Shown piece by piece: positions 8,637 to 16,642 of a DNA stretch of 64,000 bases. The stretch's first letter is position 1, and each line of letters opens with the position of its first letter. The DNA comes from Gammaproteobacteria bacterium (GTDB lineage: Bacteria > Pseudomonadota > Gammaproteobacteria > Ga0077536), in the NCBI GenBank assembly GCA_024235015.1, contig JACKNG010000004.1, forward strand, positions 562,238-626,237, read 5' to 3'. The position numbers were made by a program, and so were the translations under genes. A model generated the notes under the pieces. The model saw only the letters and a program-made list of their open reading frames with translations, did not search any database and was not told the origin of the DNA.

Positions 8637-9428
8637 TCACTCGAAACGCGGTTCCTCGCGCGCCTGGAAGGCGGCCAGTCCGCGGCCGGTGTTGGTGCTC
8701 ATGAGCCCGGCCGCGGCACCGGCAGACTCGCGCGCGAGGGCGCCATCGAGGTCGTTGTCCAGCGCGAACTCGCTCATGGCCTTGACGAAGGCGTTGGCGT
8801 CGGGGTTGCCACCAGCCAGGCGCGTGGCGAGACCGCGGGCGCCGGCGTCCAGCGCGTCGTCGTCGACGACTTCGTTGACGAGGCCCCAGCTCAGCGCCTC
8901 GGCGGCGTCGAGCCAGCGCGCCGAGTAGAGCAGGTCCAGTGCACGGCGACGGCCGACCAGGCGCGGCAGGCGTACGCTCGAACCCCATGCCGGGTGGAGG
9001 CCGTAGCGGGCGTGCTGGTCGCCGATGCGGGCGCTGCGCCCCATCACCACCAGGTCACAGCACAGCAGCAGTTCGAGCCCGCCGGCCAGCGCCAGGCCCT
9101 GGACCGCGGCGACGGTCGGTTTCGCCAGTTGTTCGAGGTGCCGGAACACGGCGTGGCCGCGCTCGACGAAGGCGCGCATCGCGGCGGGGTCGTCGCGCGC
9201 GGCGAGGACCTCGTCGAGATCGGCGCCGGTGCAGAAGTGCTTGCCGGCGCCGCGGATCAGCACCGCGCGCGTGGCGGGGTCGTCGGCGATGGTCGCGAGC
9301 GCGCGGTCGAGCGCATCGAGCAGGCCGCGCGAGAGGCAATTGAAGCGTGTCGGGCGATTGAGGGTGAGGACGGCGAGGGCGCCATCGCGCACGTGGCCGA
9401 GCGGTGCGTCGTCGGTTGTCTCGTTCAT
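8637..9428 (-). CDS. Crotonase-superfamily enzyme lacking one catalytic Glu
   Basis: 263-residue enoyl-CoA hydratase/isomerase-type protein. AGKHFCTGADLDEV and GGLELLLCCDLVV form the CoA-binding and oxyanion-hole region and keep the first catalytic Glu. The second site, normally FPE before xxLGxxPGxGGTQRLPR, reads DQHARYGLHPAWGSSVRLPR, so the second Glu is missing. A plain hydratase activity is therefore doubtful; isomerase, thioesterase or hydrolase roles are possible. ATG 9428 is chosen because upstream residues in the open frame are Arg/Pro-rich shadow of the next gene. It follows the DUF1330 gene by 25 bp and probably shares its transcript. Confidence 0.9.
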   Translation of the reverse strand: MNETTDDAPLGHVRDGALAVLTLNRPTRFNCLSRGLLDALDRALATIADDPATRAVLIRGAGKHFCTGADLDEVLAARDDPAAMRAFVERGHAVFRHLEQLAKPTVAAVQGLALAGGLELLLCCDLVVMGRSARIGDQHARYGLHPAWGSSVRLPRLVGRRRALDLLYSARWLDAAEALSWGLVNEVVDDDALDAGARGLATRLAGGNPDANAFVKAMSEFALDNDLDGALARESAGAAAGLMSTNTGRGLAAFQAREEPRFE

Positions 9429-9453
9429 GGTCGTGGACGCTCCGGGAGACGCA

Positions 9454-9882
9454 TCATTCGCGGTAAGCCGAGCGGCCGGCGCTGGTCGGTACCAGCCGCG
9501 AATCGGCCAGTGCCGCGCTGCGGTGGTGCACGCAGGCCTGGTAGCGCGGCGAACGCACCATGTCGAGAAACGCGTCGACCCCGGGATACTCGACCAGCAG
9601 GACGTCGTCCCAGGCCTCCCCGACCGGGCCGATGACGCCGGCACCGGCGGCGCCGGCATACACCACCCGGCCGCCCACGCCCTCGACGCAGGCCAGCGCC
9701 TCGGCCGCGTAGCGTGCGTAGGCCTGCCGTCCGCTGCACGGCGTAGCCGCCGGATGCCCGCTGTAATCGGCCTGGGCGCGGTAGCGCAGCAGGTTGAGCA
9801 TGGTGACCGGGCCGGTGTCGGCAAAGGCCGTGGCGAAGGCCTGCAACTGCTCGGCGGTAGGTTCGATGGTGGCGGTGGTCAT
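9454..9882 (-). CDS. DUF1330 domain protein
   Basis: 142 residues. The opening pattern (F..AFADTGPVTMLNLLRYR), YARYAAEA in the middle and WDDVLLVEYPGVDAFLDMVRSPRYQACVHHR (abridged: YPGVDAFLDMV, RSPRYQ) are typical of the DUF1330 ferredoxin-like alpha/beta barrel family, whose biochemical role is not established. ATG 9882 is used rather than an upstream in-frame codon because the family starts just before the FATAFA region. It is the first gene of a likely two-gene unit with the crotonase at 8637-9428. Confidence 0.85.
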   Translation of the reverse strand: MTTATIEPTAEQLQAFATAFADTGPVTMLNLLRYRAQADYSGHPAATPCSGRQAYARYAAEALACVEGVGGRVVYAGAAGAGVIGPVGEAWDDVLLVEYPGVDAFLDMVRSPRYQACVHHRSAALADSRLVPTSAGRSAYRE

Positions 9883-10135
9883 GGTGCACCTCGTGGGCAT
9901 TGGGGGGGGCTTTCAGTGTGCCACGCGCCGCCGCGGTACAGGACGGCGCCGCGCGCGCAGCACGAGCGGCCACGCCGCCGACGGCGCGCGCCGAAGCGCC
10001 GCGCCGTGGTGGTGGTGTTGGTCTGCAGGGTGGTCCCCGGAACGGTGCCGCGGGCGCTGCTTCGGGCACGCGCGCGCACTTCCGCCACGCGTGGCTAAAC
10101 TCTGCCGCGCGCAGGTCGCTAGCAAGGGCATCGTC

Positions 10136-11152
10136 ATGTGCGCGAGGTGGAGCGTGCCGATTGCACGAGAGGCCCGGGGCCGCGATCCCGAACTGGGCGA
10201 ATTCGCCCATGTCGACCTGTTGCACGACGTCGACCCCGGTTGCGCGCGTCGCCTGCTGGCGGGCTGCGCCGAGCTCGCCGTCAGCACGGGCACGCGGGTG
10301 CTCGAGGCCGGTGCCGACAACGATGCCGTCTACCTCGTCCTCGACGGTGAACTCGAAGTGCGCCTGGGCGAGGCCGACACCGCGCCGGTGGCCCGCATCG
10401 GCAGCGGTTCGTGCGTCGGTGAACTGTCGATCCTGAGCCGGCTCAAGGTCTCGGCCCATGTCGTCGCCACGCGTCCCAGCCGCCTGCTGGTGATCCCCGA
10501 TGCCGTGGTGTGGGAGTTCATCGGCGCATCGCACGAATTCGCCGCCAACCTGCTGCGCCTGCTGTCCGGGCGCGTGCGCGAGGACAACCTGCGGCTGCGC
10601 GACAGCCTCGACGCGCAGCTGCGCTACCAGCGTGCGGCCAAGGTCGATGCCGTCACCGGCTTGTACAACCGGCGCTGGTTCGACGAGGTCGCGGCACGCC
10701 AGGCGCAGCGCGCCTGCACCGAAGGCGTACCGCTGAGCCTGTTGTTCATCGACATCGACCACTTCAAGCAGGTCAACGACCGCCATGGTCACCGCGCCGG
10801 CGACGACGCCCTGCGTGGTGTCGCCGACGTGCTGCAGGCCGGGGTGCGGCCGATCGACGTCGTCGCGCGCTTCGGCGGCGAGGAGTTCGCGACCGTGCTC
10901 TACGGCGTCAACGCCGCCGAGGCCGGCCAGGTCGCCGAACGCCTGCGCCGCGACATCGCCGCCCACGCCCTGCCGGGCGCGGCGCGCGCGGTCCGCGTGA
11001 CCGTGTCGGTGGGCGTGGCCGAACTCGTGCCGGGCGAAGGTATCGCCGAGCTCATCGAGGCCTGTGACGTCGCCATGTACGCGGCCAAGGGCGGCGGGCG
11101 CAACCGCGTGGTCACGCGCGGCACGATCGCCGCGGTGGCCGCCGCCTCCTGA
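10136..11152 (+). CDS. Cyclic-nucleotide-binding-domain diguanylate cyclase (GGDEF)
   Basis: 338 residues. Residues about 25-140 resemble a cNMP-binding/CRP-type beta-roll (RVLEAGADNDAVYLVLDGEL, IGSGSCVGELSIL). A short helical linker leads to a GGDEF domain at about 170-330 with DAVTGLYNRRWF, the metal-binding FIDIDHFKQVND, and the active-site loop ARFGGEEF (GGEEF 247-251). The inhibitory I-site RxxD is present as RPID at 238-241, five residues ahead of the loop, so product inhibition is predicted. It should make c-di-GMP from two GTP under control of a small ligand. It has no membrane segment, so it should be cytoplasmic. ATG 10136 gives a sensible N-terminus. Confidence 0.93.
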   Translation: MCARWSVPIAREARGRDPELGEFAHVDLLHDVDPGCARRLLAGCAELAVSTGTRVLEAGADNDAVYLVLDGELEVRLGEADTAPVARIGSGSCVGELSILSRLKVSAHVVATRPSRLLVIPDAVVWEFIGASHEFAANLLRLLSGRVREDNLRLRDSLDAQLRYQRAAKVDAVTGLYNRRWFDEVAARQAQRACTEGVPLSLLFIDIDHFKQVNDRHGHRAGDDALRGVADVLQAGVRPIDVVARFGGEEFATVLYGVNAAEAGQVAERLRRDIAAHALPGAARAVRVTVSVGVAELVPGEGIAELIEACDVAMYAAKGGGRNRVVTRGTIAAVAAAS

Positions 11153-11241
11153 GCTGCGGGTACCGGCGCCTCGCCGACGCTGCCGCGAGCCACGGGCTCT
11201 GCTATGTTGCGGCCTCCATTCGTACCGGGGAGACCGCGCGC

Positions 11242-11640
11242 ATGACCGCCACCACCAACAAGGACCTCGTCCGCACCGCTTGGAACGCCGTCAGCAACGG
11301 CGACAGCGACACCTTTCTCGGCGCGCTCGCCGACGACGTCACCTGGACTTTCTTCGGCTCGCACCGTTTTGCCGGCACTTTCCGCGGCAAGGACGAGTTG
11401 CTGGCCAAGCTGTTCGGGCCACTGGGCGAGATCCTGGAGGACGGCATCCAGGTCACCATCAACTCGATGACGGCCGAGGACGATCGCGTGGTCATCGAGT
11501 GCAAGGGCAAGGCGCGGGCGAAGAGCGGGCTGGATTACAACAACGACTACTGCATCGTCATCGAGTGCGGCGGCGGCAAGATCCGCCACGTACGCGAGTA
11601 CCTCGACAGCGAGCTGGTGACCAGCGTGTTCGGACGCTGA
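11242..11640 (+). CDS. NTF2-like / SnoaL-like protein
   Basis: 132-residue alpha+beta cone-fold protein of the nuclear-transport-factor-2 / SnoaL superfamily: a helical start (DLVRTAWNAVSNGDSDTFLG), LADDVTWTFFGSHRFAG, then curved strands. Members include ketosteroid isomerases, polyketide cyclases and dehydratases, and many are of unknown substrate. Catalytic Asp/His pairs typical of a defined subfamily are not obvious. ATG 11242 has GGGGAGA upstream. A hairpin at 11659-11686 separates it from the convergent NADAR gene. Confidence 0.85.
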   Translation: MTATTNKDLVRTAWNAVSNGDSDTFLGALADDVTWTFFGSHRFAGTFRGKDELLAKLFGPLGEILEDGIQVTINSMTAEDDRVVIECKGKARAKSGLDYNNDYCIVIECGGGKIRHVREYLDSELVTSVFGR

Positions 11641-11658
11641 GGAGACGCTGAGACGAAA

Positions 11659-11686
11659 GCCGTGCCGTGCGCGTGGCCGGCACGGC
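11659..11686. terminator. Hairpin between convergent genes
   Basis: Perfect 8-bp arms GCCGTGCC / GGCACGGC with a 12-base loop, lying between the stops of the NTF2-like gene (11640) and the NADAR gene (11694). No T-tract on either side; a bidirectional terminator is plausible. Confidence 0.45.
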
Positions 11687-11693
11687 GCGCCGC

Positions 11694-12209
11694 TTACCCG
11701 GATCGGTCGCTCTCGGCTACCGGCGCGGCCACGCCGGGTTCGGCGTCGAACAGTTCCTCGCGCAGTTTCTCGCGCACGCGTTCGAGCAGCCTGCCGTAGC
11801 GATTGTCACCGCGGCCGTCGCGACCGCAGCCCCAGAACGCATCGAAGCTCGAGCATTCGATGATGCGCTTGCCCGCCGTCTCCAGCAGGCGGTCGCGCAC
11901 CTCGCGGTGGGTATGGCACTTGGTATAGAGCGCGCGCGTCATGTAGGTGATGCGATTGCGCCGCCAGTGCGGCCGGTGGCGTTTGAACCAGGCGTGGCCG
12001 AGACGGGTCGCGAGGTCCGGATGGGAAGCGGTGCGGATGCGCTCGAAATGCGGTCCTGGCGGGAACTTCATCGCCTGGTAGTAGTGTTCGGCCGACGGCC
12101 AGTCGTGGTCATCGAGGTTGAAGCCGTGGCGCGAATGCGTGCCGAGCAGCTCGTAGGGATCACTGCGCACGATGAGCACGGCATCGGAGAAGTCTTCAGG
12201 TTCGAACAT
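11694..12209 (-). CDS. NADAR family protein (YbiA-like)
   Basis: 171 residues with the two blocks that define NADAR (formerly DUF1768) proteins: WPSAEHYYQAMKF in the first third and FDAFWGCGRDGRGDNRYGRLL in the last third. Family members act as N-glycosidases, either on early riboflavin intermediates (YbiA/RibX type) or on ADP-ribosyl-guanine in DNA. Which applies here cannot be told from sequence alone; no riboflavin genes or DarT-like toxin are nearby. The first true ATG is 12209; the open frame extends to a TTG at 12230. The end is a Glu/Ala-rich tail beyond the domain. Confidence 0.92.
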   Translation of the reverse strand: MFEPEDFSDAVLIVRSDPYELLGTHSRHGFNLDDHDWPSAEHYYQAMKFPPGPHFERIRTASHPDLATRLGHAWFKRHRPHWRRNRITYMTRALYTKCHTHREVRDRLLETAGKRIIECSSFDAFWGCGRDGRGDNRYGRLLERVREKLREELFDAEPGVAAPVAESDRSG

Positions 12210-12283
12210 CGGCGGCTGGGCTGCAGGCAATCGGTGGGGCGGGCACGTCCCGCGCCATTATGCCGGGGACGGCCGCCGCGATC

Positions 12284-13642
12284 TCAATCGGCGAAGGCGC
12301 CGCGCCAGCGCGCCGCCGGGTGGCTGGCCGGCAGCCGGTCGTGGCCGAACAGGCGCTGGCGCAGCGTGCCGTCGCCATAGGCCTCGCGCGCCAGGCCGCG
12401 CCGGCGCAGCACCGGCAGCACGTGTTCGATGAATTCACGGTAGCTGCCGGGGATGGTGGCGTTGATGACGTTGATGCCGTCGATGCCGACCGCCTGCCAG
12501 GCCTCGAGACTGTCTGCGATCTGCTCGGGGGTACCGCTCACGCGGCTGGCACGGCTCGCCAGTACGCCGATGTCGCGCACCGTGGCCTCGCGATCGCGGA
12601 CCGCGGCGCGCACCCAGTCGAGCAGGCTCTGCGCCCCCTCGGTACGCACCTCCGTCAGCGGCATGTCGAGCGGGCAGGCGCCGAACTCGATGTCCATGAC
12701 GCCGCCGAGGTGGGCGATCATCGCTTCGTGGTCGATCGCTTCGTCGAGTTCGCGATCGCGCCGGCGCGCCTCTTCCTCGGTACTGCCGATGACGAAGGAC
12801 AGGCCCTGGAAGAAGCGCAGTTCGTCGGGCCTGCGACCGCATTGCGGCAACAGGGCGCGGGTGGCCTCGATCGCCTGGCGGGCAGCGTCGGGGAACGGTG
12901 CAATCAGGAACACGGCTTCGGCATGGGTGGCCGCAAAGCGCATGCCGCGCGGCGACGAACCGGCCTGGAACAGCAGCGGCGTGCGTTGCGGCGACGGGGC
13001 ACACAGGTGCGGACCCTCGACGCGGTAGCGTGGGCCGACATGGTCGATGCGATGAACGCGCGCGAAGTCCGCGTGGAGACCACGGGCGCGATCCTGGAGC
13101 AGGGCGCCGTCGTCCCACGAACCCTCCCACAGCTTGTAGACCACTTCCATGTACTCGTCGGCCCAGGCGTAGCGCTCGTCGTGCGGGGTCAGGCCGTCGA
13201 GACCGAAGTTGCGCGCGCCGTTCTCGATGCCGTTGGTGACGATGTTCCAGGCCACCCGTCCGCGCGAGGCATGGTCGAGGGTGGAGAGTTTGCGCGCGAA
13301 GGCGAACGGGTGTTCCTGCACGATGCTGCTGGTGAAGGCGAGGCCGAGGTGCTCGGTGTGGCTGGCCAGGGCGGAGAGGATCACCGCCGGGTCGTTGCTC
13401 GGGATCTGCAGGCCGCTTTCGACGTGCTTGCGGAAGCTGCCCTGGAAATTGCCGTACAGCCCGTGAACGTCGGCGAAGAAGATGACGTCGAACAGGCCGC
13501 GCTCGAGTTCGCGCACGAGGTCTATCCACATCTCGAGCGAATTGAAATCGACCTGGCGGGCGTCCGGCTGCCGCCACAGGCCATGCAGGATATGTGAGGC
13601 GGTGTTCATGACGAACGCCGAAAAGAGCAGCGGGCTTGCCAT
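12284..13642 (-). CDS. LLM-class flavin-dependent monooxygenase (NtaA/SnaA/DszA family)
   Basis: 452 residues, the length expected of the nitrilotriacetate monooxygenase component A / DszA family. These bacterial-luciferase-like TIM barrels use reduced FMN supplied by a separate flavin reductase. Diagnostic segments include FFADVHGLYGNFQGSF, SGLQIPSNDP, RGRVAWNIVTNGIENGARNF and LLFQAGSSPRGMRFAATHAE. It probably oxidises a C-N or C-S compound, but the substrate is unknown and no reductase gene is adjacent. A strong GGGGAGG site precedes ATG 13642. The end, ARWRGAFAD, lies within 75 bp of the NADAR gene start on the same strand. Confidence 0.94.
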   Translation of the reverse strand: MASPLLFSAFVMNTASHILHGLWRQPDARQVDFNSLEMWIDLVRELERGLFDVIFFADVHGLYGNFQGSFRKHVESGLQIPSNDPAVILSALASHTEHLGLAFTSSIVQEHPFAFARKLSTLDHASRGRVAWNIVTNGIENGARNFGLDGLTPHDERYAWADEYMEVVYKLWEGSWDDGALLQDRARGLHADFARVHRIDHVGPRYRVEGPHLCAPSPQRTPLLFQAGSSPRGMRFAATHAEAVFLIAPFPDAARQAIEATRALLPQCGRRPDELRFFQGLSFVIGSTEEEARRRDRELDEAIDHEAMIAHLGGVMDIEFGACPLDMPLTEVRTEGAQSLLDWVRAAVRDREATVRDIGVLASRASRVSGTPEQIADSLEAWQAVGIDGINVINATIPGSYREFIEHVLPVLRRRGLAREAYGDGTLRQRLFGHDRLPASHPAARWRGAFAD

Positions 13643-13734
13643 GTCGTCCTCCCCAAACGGTCACGGCGGGATCAGCAGGCACCATAAGTGCCGCCACGGC
13701 GTGCGGCAAGCGGGCCGTGCTCGCCGCGTCGGCG

Positions 13735-14316
13735 TCAGCGTGCCGGCAGCAGTGCGCGCAGGCCGCGCCAGGCCAGCAGCGCCACCACCGCGAGCAGGCC
13801 GCAGGCAAACCACAGGACAGCGGCGCCGGCGGCGAGCGCCGCCACCGGCGGTATCCCGCTCAGGGCCAGGCGCGGTGCGACCAGGCGCCAGCGTGCCTCG
13901 GGCAGGTCAACGAAGGGACGTTCGCGCAGCTGGCCGTCATCGACCTCGATGACCCGGCTCGCGCGTGGCCCGGCGCGGGTGGCGAGGACGAGTTCGAGGC
14001 GGCCGTCGTCGTCGAGGTCGAGGGCGCCGACGAAACCGCCGCCGAAGAGATCGTGGTCGATGGTGAACGCGCTGCGATGGACCAGGCGCCCGCCACAGCG
14101 GAAGTCGAGCGCGTAGTGCTCGAGTTCGCCGTCGACACGGTGGTCGATCGCGATCTCGACCGGTCGCTCGTCCAGCCGCCAGCCCAGGGCGGTGGGCGGC
14201 AGCAGGCCGTCGACGGCGCGCCGGGCGGCCCAGGTGGTGTAGCCGATGGCGCCGGCCAGGGCCAGCAGCGGCGGCAGGAACAGGGCGGCGGCGAGGAAGC
14301 GGTGGCGGCGGCGCAC
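13735..14316 (-). CDS. Hypothetical membrane-anchored protein
   Basis: 193 residues, apparently starting with GTG at 14316. A hydrophobic helix lies at about residues 7-27 and a pair of helices at about 150-185. The part between them carries LDLDDDGRLELVLA, a DxDxDGxxE pattern like the calcium loop of FG-GAP repeats. I recognise no family. It follows the membrane protein at 14347-14733 by 30 bp on the same strand, so the two may form a unit. A longer open frame on the other strand has the Gln/Gly/Arg composition of a shadow. Confidence 0.6.
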   Translation of the reverse strand: MRRRHRFLAAALFLPPLLALAGAIGYTTWAARRAVDGLLPPTALGWRLDERPVEIAIDHRVDGELEHYALDFRCGGRLVHRSAFTIDHDLFGGGFVGALDLDDDGRLELVLATRAGPRASRVIEVDDGQLRERPFVDLPEARWRLVAPRLALSGIPPVAALAAGAAVLWFACGLLAVVALLAWRGLRALLPAR

Positions 14317-14346
14317 GCCGTCAGTGCAGGGGCGGGCGACGCGCGT

Positions 14347-14733
14347 TCACGGCGCGCTCGCGCGCCGTGGCAGCAACCACCACAGGACCGCGGCCATGGC
14401 GAACAGGGCCGGTATGTCGCCGAACAGGTTGGCGTGTTCGGTGTGATCGTGGCCGGCCTGCACGGCCATGATGCCGCCGTGCACGAGGCTGGACCAGATG
14501 GTGAAGCGGATCAGGCTGAGGTTGGCGAGGGGGTCGCGCGCGGCGCGGAACAGGAACACGCCGAGCGTGGCGTAGATCCCCGTGATCATCTGTTCGTACT
14601 CGCTCTGGCGCGGCTCCCAGGCCCAGCCCGCGGGCCACAGCCAGTTCATCAGCGGGTACACGCCGACGACCAGGAAGATGCCGAACACCCTGAGCGCGAC
14701 GCGCAGGTAAGCGAGTCGTCGTGCCTCGTCCAT
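14347..14733 (-). CDS. Small integral membrane protein (DUF6632-like)
   Basis: 128 residues with four predicted membrane helices: about 8-30, 47-65, 75-93 and 104-122. YPLMNWLWPAGWAW, SEYEQMITGIYATLGVF, and IRFTIWSSLVHGGIMAVQA are conserved in a family of small uncharacterised membrane proteins that I associate with DUF6632. The His-rich loop GHDHTEH lies between helices 3 and 4. ATG 14733 gives a natural N-terminus. Function unknown. Confidence 0.75.
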   Translation of the reverse strand: MDEARRLAYLRVALRVFGIFLVVGVYPLMNWLWPAGWAWEPRQSEYEQMITGIYATLGVFLFRAARDPLANLSLIRFTIWSSLVHGGIMAVQAGHDHTEHANLFGDIPALFAMAAVLWWLLPRRASAP

Positions 14734-14768
14734 CGTCGATGCCTCCTCGCCGGGTCAGGACGTGCCGA

Positions 14769-15707
14769 TTATGCGCTTTCCATCGCCGGCGTGGTCGGCT
14801 GCAGGTGGCGTGCGAGCAGCCGCTCGGCGATCTCGATCACGCGGGTCTTGGGCCGTTGTGCGGCGCGGGCGTAGCTGACGTAGTGGGTCGGCATGCTGAG
14901 GCAGTCGCGCAGGAGGAGGAAATGCCGCCCGAGACCGGCAAAATCCGCATCCGGGTGCATGATCGGAAAGAACGCGTCGGTGGCCTTGATGAGCCGCCCG
15001 ATAAGCTCCGGGTTGCTGGTCACGTAGCGCGGCTTGGGGCTGGGCAGGTCGTTGTGCAGGTAGCGCAGCGCGATGTCGGAGAACGCCGCCTCGATGCTTT
15101 CCGGCAGCAGCAACGGGTAGGCCAGCACCTCGGCCTCGGTCGGTTCGTCGATCAGCGACAGCGGGTGGTCCGGACGCACCATGACCGCGAAGTGGAGCGG
15201 GGCGATGGGCGTGACCTCGAGTTCGCGCCAGCGCTTGAGATAGCTCGACGAGCCGACCACGAGATCGATCTCGCCGTGCAGCAGGCGCGGCACCAGGGTC
15301 TGGTCCGACGCATGGGTCGTTTCCAGCGCGACGTCGGGGTACTCGCGGGCGAAATCGACGAAGGCCAGCGCCGTCGACGAGCCGGCGGCAGCGACGCCGA
15401 CGCGCAGGCGGCCGGTGACCCGGTTCGGCGCGGTGGAGATCTCCGCCACCATGTCGTCGACCTCGGCCAGTACCGAGCGCGCGCGGGCCACGAACAGGCG
15501 CCCGGCATCGGTCAACTGGATGCCACGGGGCAGGCGGTCGAACAGGCGCTGGCCGAGCGCCTCTTCGACCTCGGCGACGGTGCGCGAGACCGCCGACTGG
15601 GTCAGGCCCAGGGTCTGCGCGGCGGTGGTGATGGCCTCGGCGCGGGCGACTTCGACCACGGTGCGCATGCGGCGCAGGTCGACGACGTGGGCAGGGTCAT
15701 TAGTCAT
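14769..15707 (-). CDS. LysR-family transcriptional regulator
   Basis: 312 residues. The N-terminal winged helix-turn-helix is at about residues 10-70 (LRRMRTVVEVARAEAITTAA, LTQSAVSRTVAEVEEALG, LFDRLPRGIQLT), followed by a periplasmic-binding-protein-like effector domain. It is divergently transcribed from the LolA-like/DUF1329 pair at 15799, with 91 bp between, and the AT-rich gap holds a TGACA/TGTCA palindrome. By the usual LysR arrangement it probably autoregulates and controls that pair. Effector unknown. Confidence 0.95.
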   Translation of the reverse strand: MTNDPAHVVDLRRMRTVVEVARAEAITTAAQTLGLTQSAVSRTVAEVEEALGQRLFDRLPRGIQLTDAGRLFVARARSVLAEVDDMVAEISTAPNRVTGRLRVGVAAAGSSTALAFVDFAREYPDVALETTHASDQTLVPRLLHGEIDLVVGSSSYLKRWRELEVTPIAPLHFAVMVRPDHPLSLIDEPTEAEVLAYPLLLPESIEAAFSDIALRYLHNDLPSPKPRYVTSNPELIGRLIKATDAFFPIMHPDADFAGLGRHFLLLRDCLSMPTHYVSYARAAQRPKTRVIEIAERLLARHLQPTTPAMESA

Positions 15708-15742
15708 TCGGATATTTCATGCAAACAGACCAAAACATCATT

Positions 15743-15755
15743 TGACATTATGTCA
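15743..15755. promoter_or_regulatory. Candidate LysR operator
   Basis: TGACATTATGTCA, 5-bp arms TGACA/TGTCA around TTA, sits in the only clearly AT-rich part of the 91-bp gap between the divergent lysR and LolA-like genes. It overlaps a perfect TTGACA at 15742-15747 that could be a -35 element reading rightwards, though no convincing -10 follows. Confidence 0.5.
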
Positions 15756-15798
15756 GCATCGACGCAGCTTGGGTGGCCGCCCGACCCGGATTGATGCC

Positions 15799-16605
15799 AT
15801 GCCCCTTGCGACCCTGCGACCCGGCGTCCTGCTCGTCGCCTGCCTCGCCGCCGTGCCGGCCGCCGCCTTCGACACCTCGCGCATCGAGGACCCGGCGGTA
15901 CGCGCCTGCGCCGAACGGGCGTTGCCCGCGCGCACCGCGCACCAGGTGCAGCGCGTCGAGGTCGTCGGCCGTGACGGCTACGTGCGCGAGTCGCTGCGCG
16001 AAATGTACTGGAAGCGCAGCGAGGACAACGATTCGCGCGTGGTCGTGCGCATTCTCGAGCCGATCGACGAACGCGGCGTGGCGGTGCTGGTCAACGACGA
16101 TGCCGATCGCAACCAGACCTCCTACATGTCCTACTCGCCCAAGCTCAAGCGGGTACGGCGGGTCACCGGCGAATCCTTCTTCGGCAACATCCTGGCCTCG
16201 GATTTCACCTACGAGGACTTCTCCTATTTCTACCGGGTGGACGAGCGTGAACAGGTCACGCGGCACGACGACGCCATGCTCGACGATCACCCGGTCTACG
16301 TGCTCGAGGCCGACAAGCCCGGTGACGATGCGCACTACAGCCGCGTACGTTTCTACATCGATCAGGACATCTGCCTGCCCATGCGTACCGAGTTCTTCGC
16401 CCACAACGGCGAACTGCGCAAGGAGCTGCTGGTCGCGCGCGATGCCGTCGAGCAGCATGGCGAGCGCTGGGTGCCCTACGACGTGACGATGATCGATCAC
16501 AAGCTCGGCACCCGCAGCATCTTCAAGGCCGAGGCGGTCGAGATCGATCCGGACATCCACGATGCCATGTTCGAGGTGCAGGCCTTGAAGGTGGGTAATT
16601 TCTGA
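15799..16605 (+). CDS. Outer membrane lipoprotein-sorting (LolA-like) protein
   Basis: 268 residues. Residues 1-23 form a Sec signal peptide (LRPGVLLVACLAAVPAAAF). The mature domain matches the LolA/LolB-like fold of DUF4292-type outer membrane lipoprotein-sorting proteins: YMSYSPKLKRVRRVTGESFFG, then ILASDFTYEDFSYFYR and HPVYVLEADKP, ending MIDHKLGTRSIFKAEAVE. Such proteins are commonly encoded with RND/MMPL exporters and DUF1329 proteins, and are thought to handle hydrophobic cargo in the periplasm. ATG 15799 is the only start next to the signal peptide. The DUF1329 gene follows 37 bp later. The likely exporter is 44 kb away at 60014-62428. Confidence 0.88.
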   Translation: MPLATLRPGVLLVACLAAVPAAAFDTSRIEDPAVRACAERALPARTAHQVQRVEVVGRDGYVRESLREMYWKRSEDNDSRVVVRILEPIDERGVAVLVNDDADRNQTSYMSYSPKLKRVRRVTGESFFGNILASDFTYEDFSYFYRVDEREQVTRHDDAMLDDHPVYVLEADKPGDDAHYSRVRFYIDQDICLPMRTEFFAHNGELRKELLVARDAVEQHGERWVPYDVTMIDHKLGTRSIFKAEAVEIDPDIHDAMFEVQALKVGNF

Positions 16606-16642
16606 ACGCGTCTCCGCCTGGCGGAGGGAGGTCACGCGCACC

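Noticed and set aside
13636..14874. 412-codon plus-strand frame over the two small membrane protein genes
   Set aside because: Gln/Gly/Glu-rich shadow; the minus-strand proteins have hydrophobic helices and family-like motifs.
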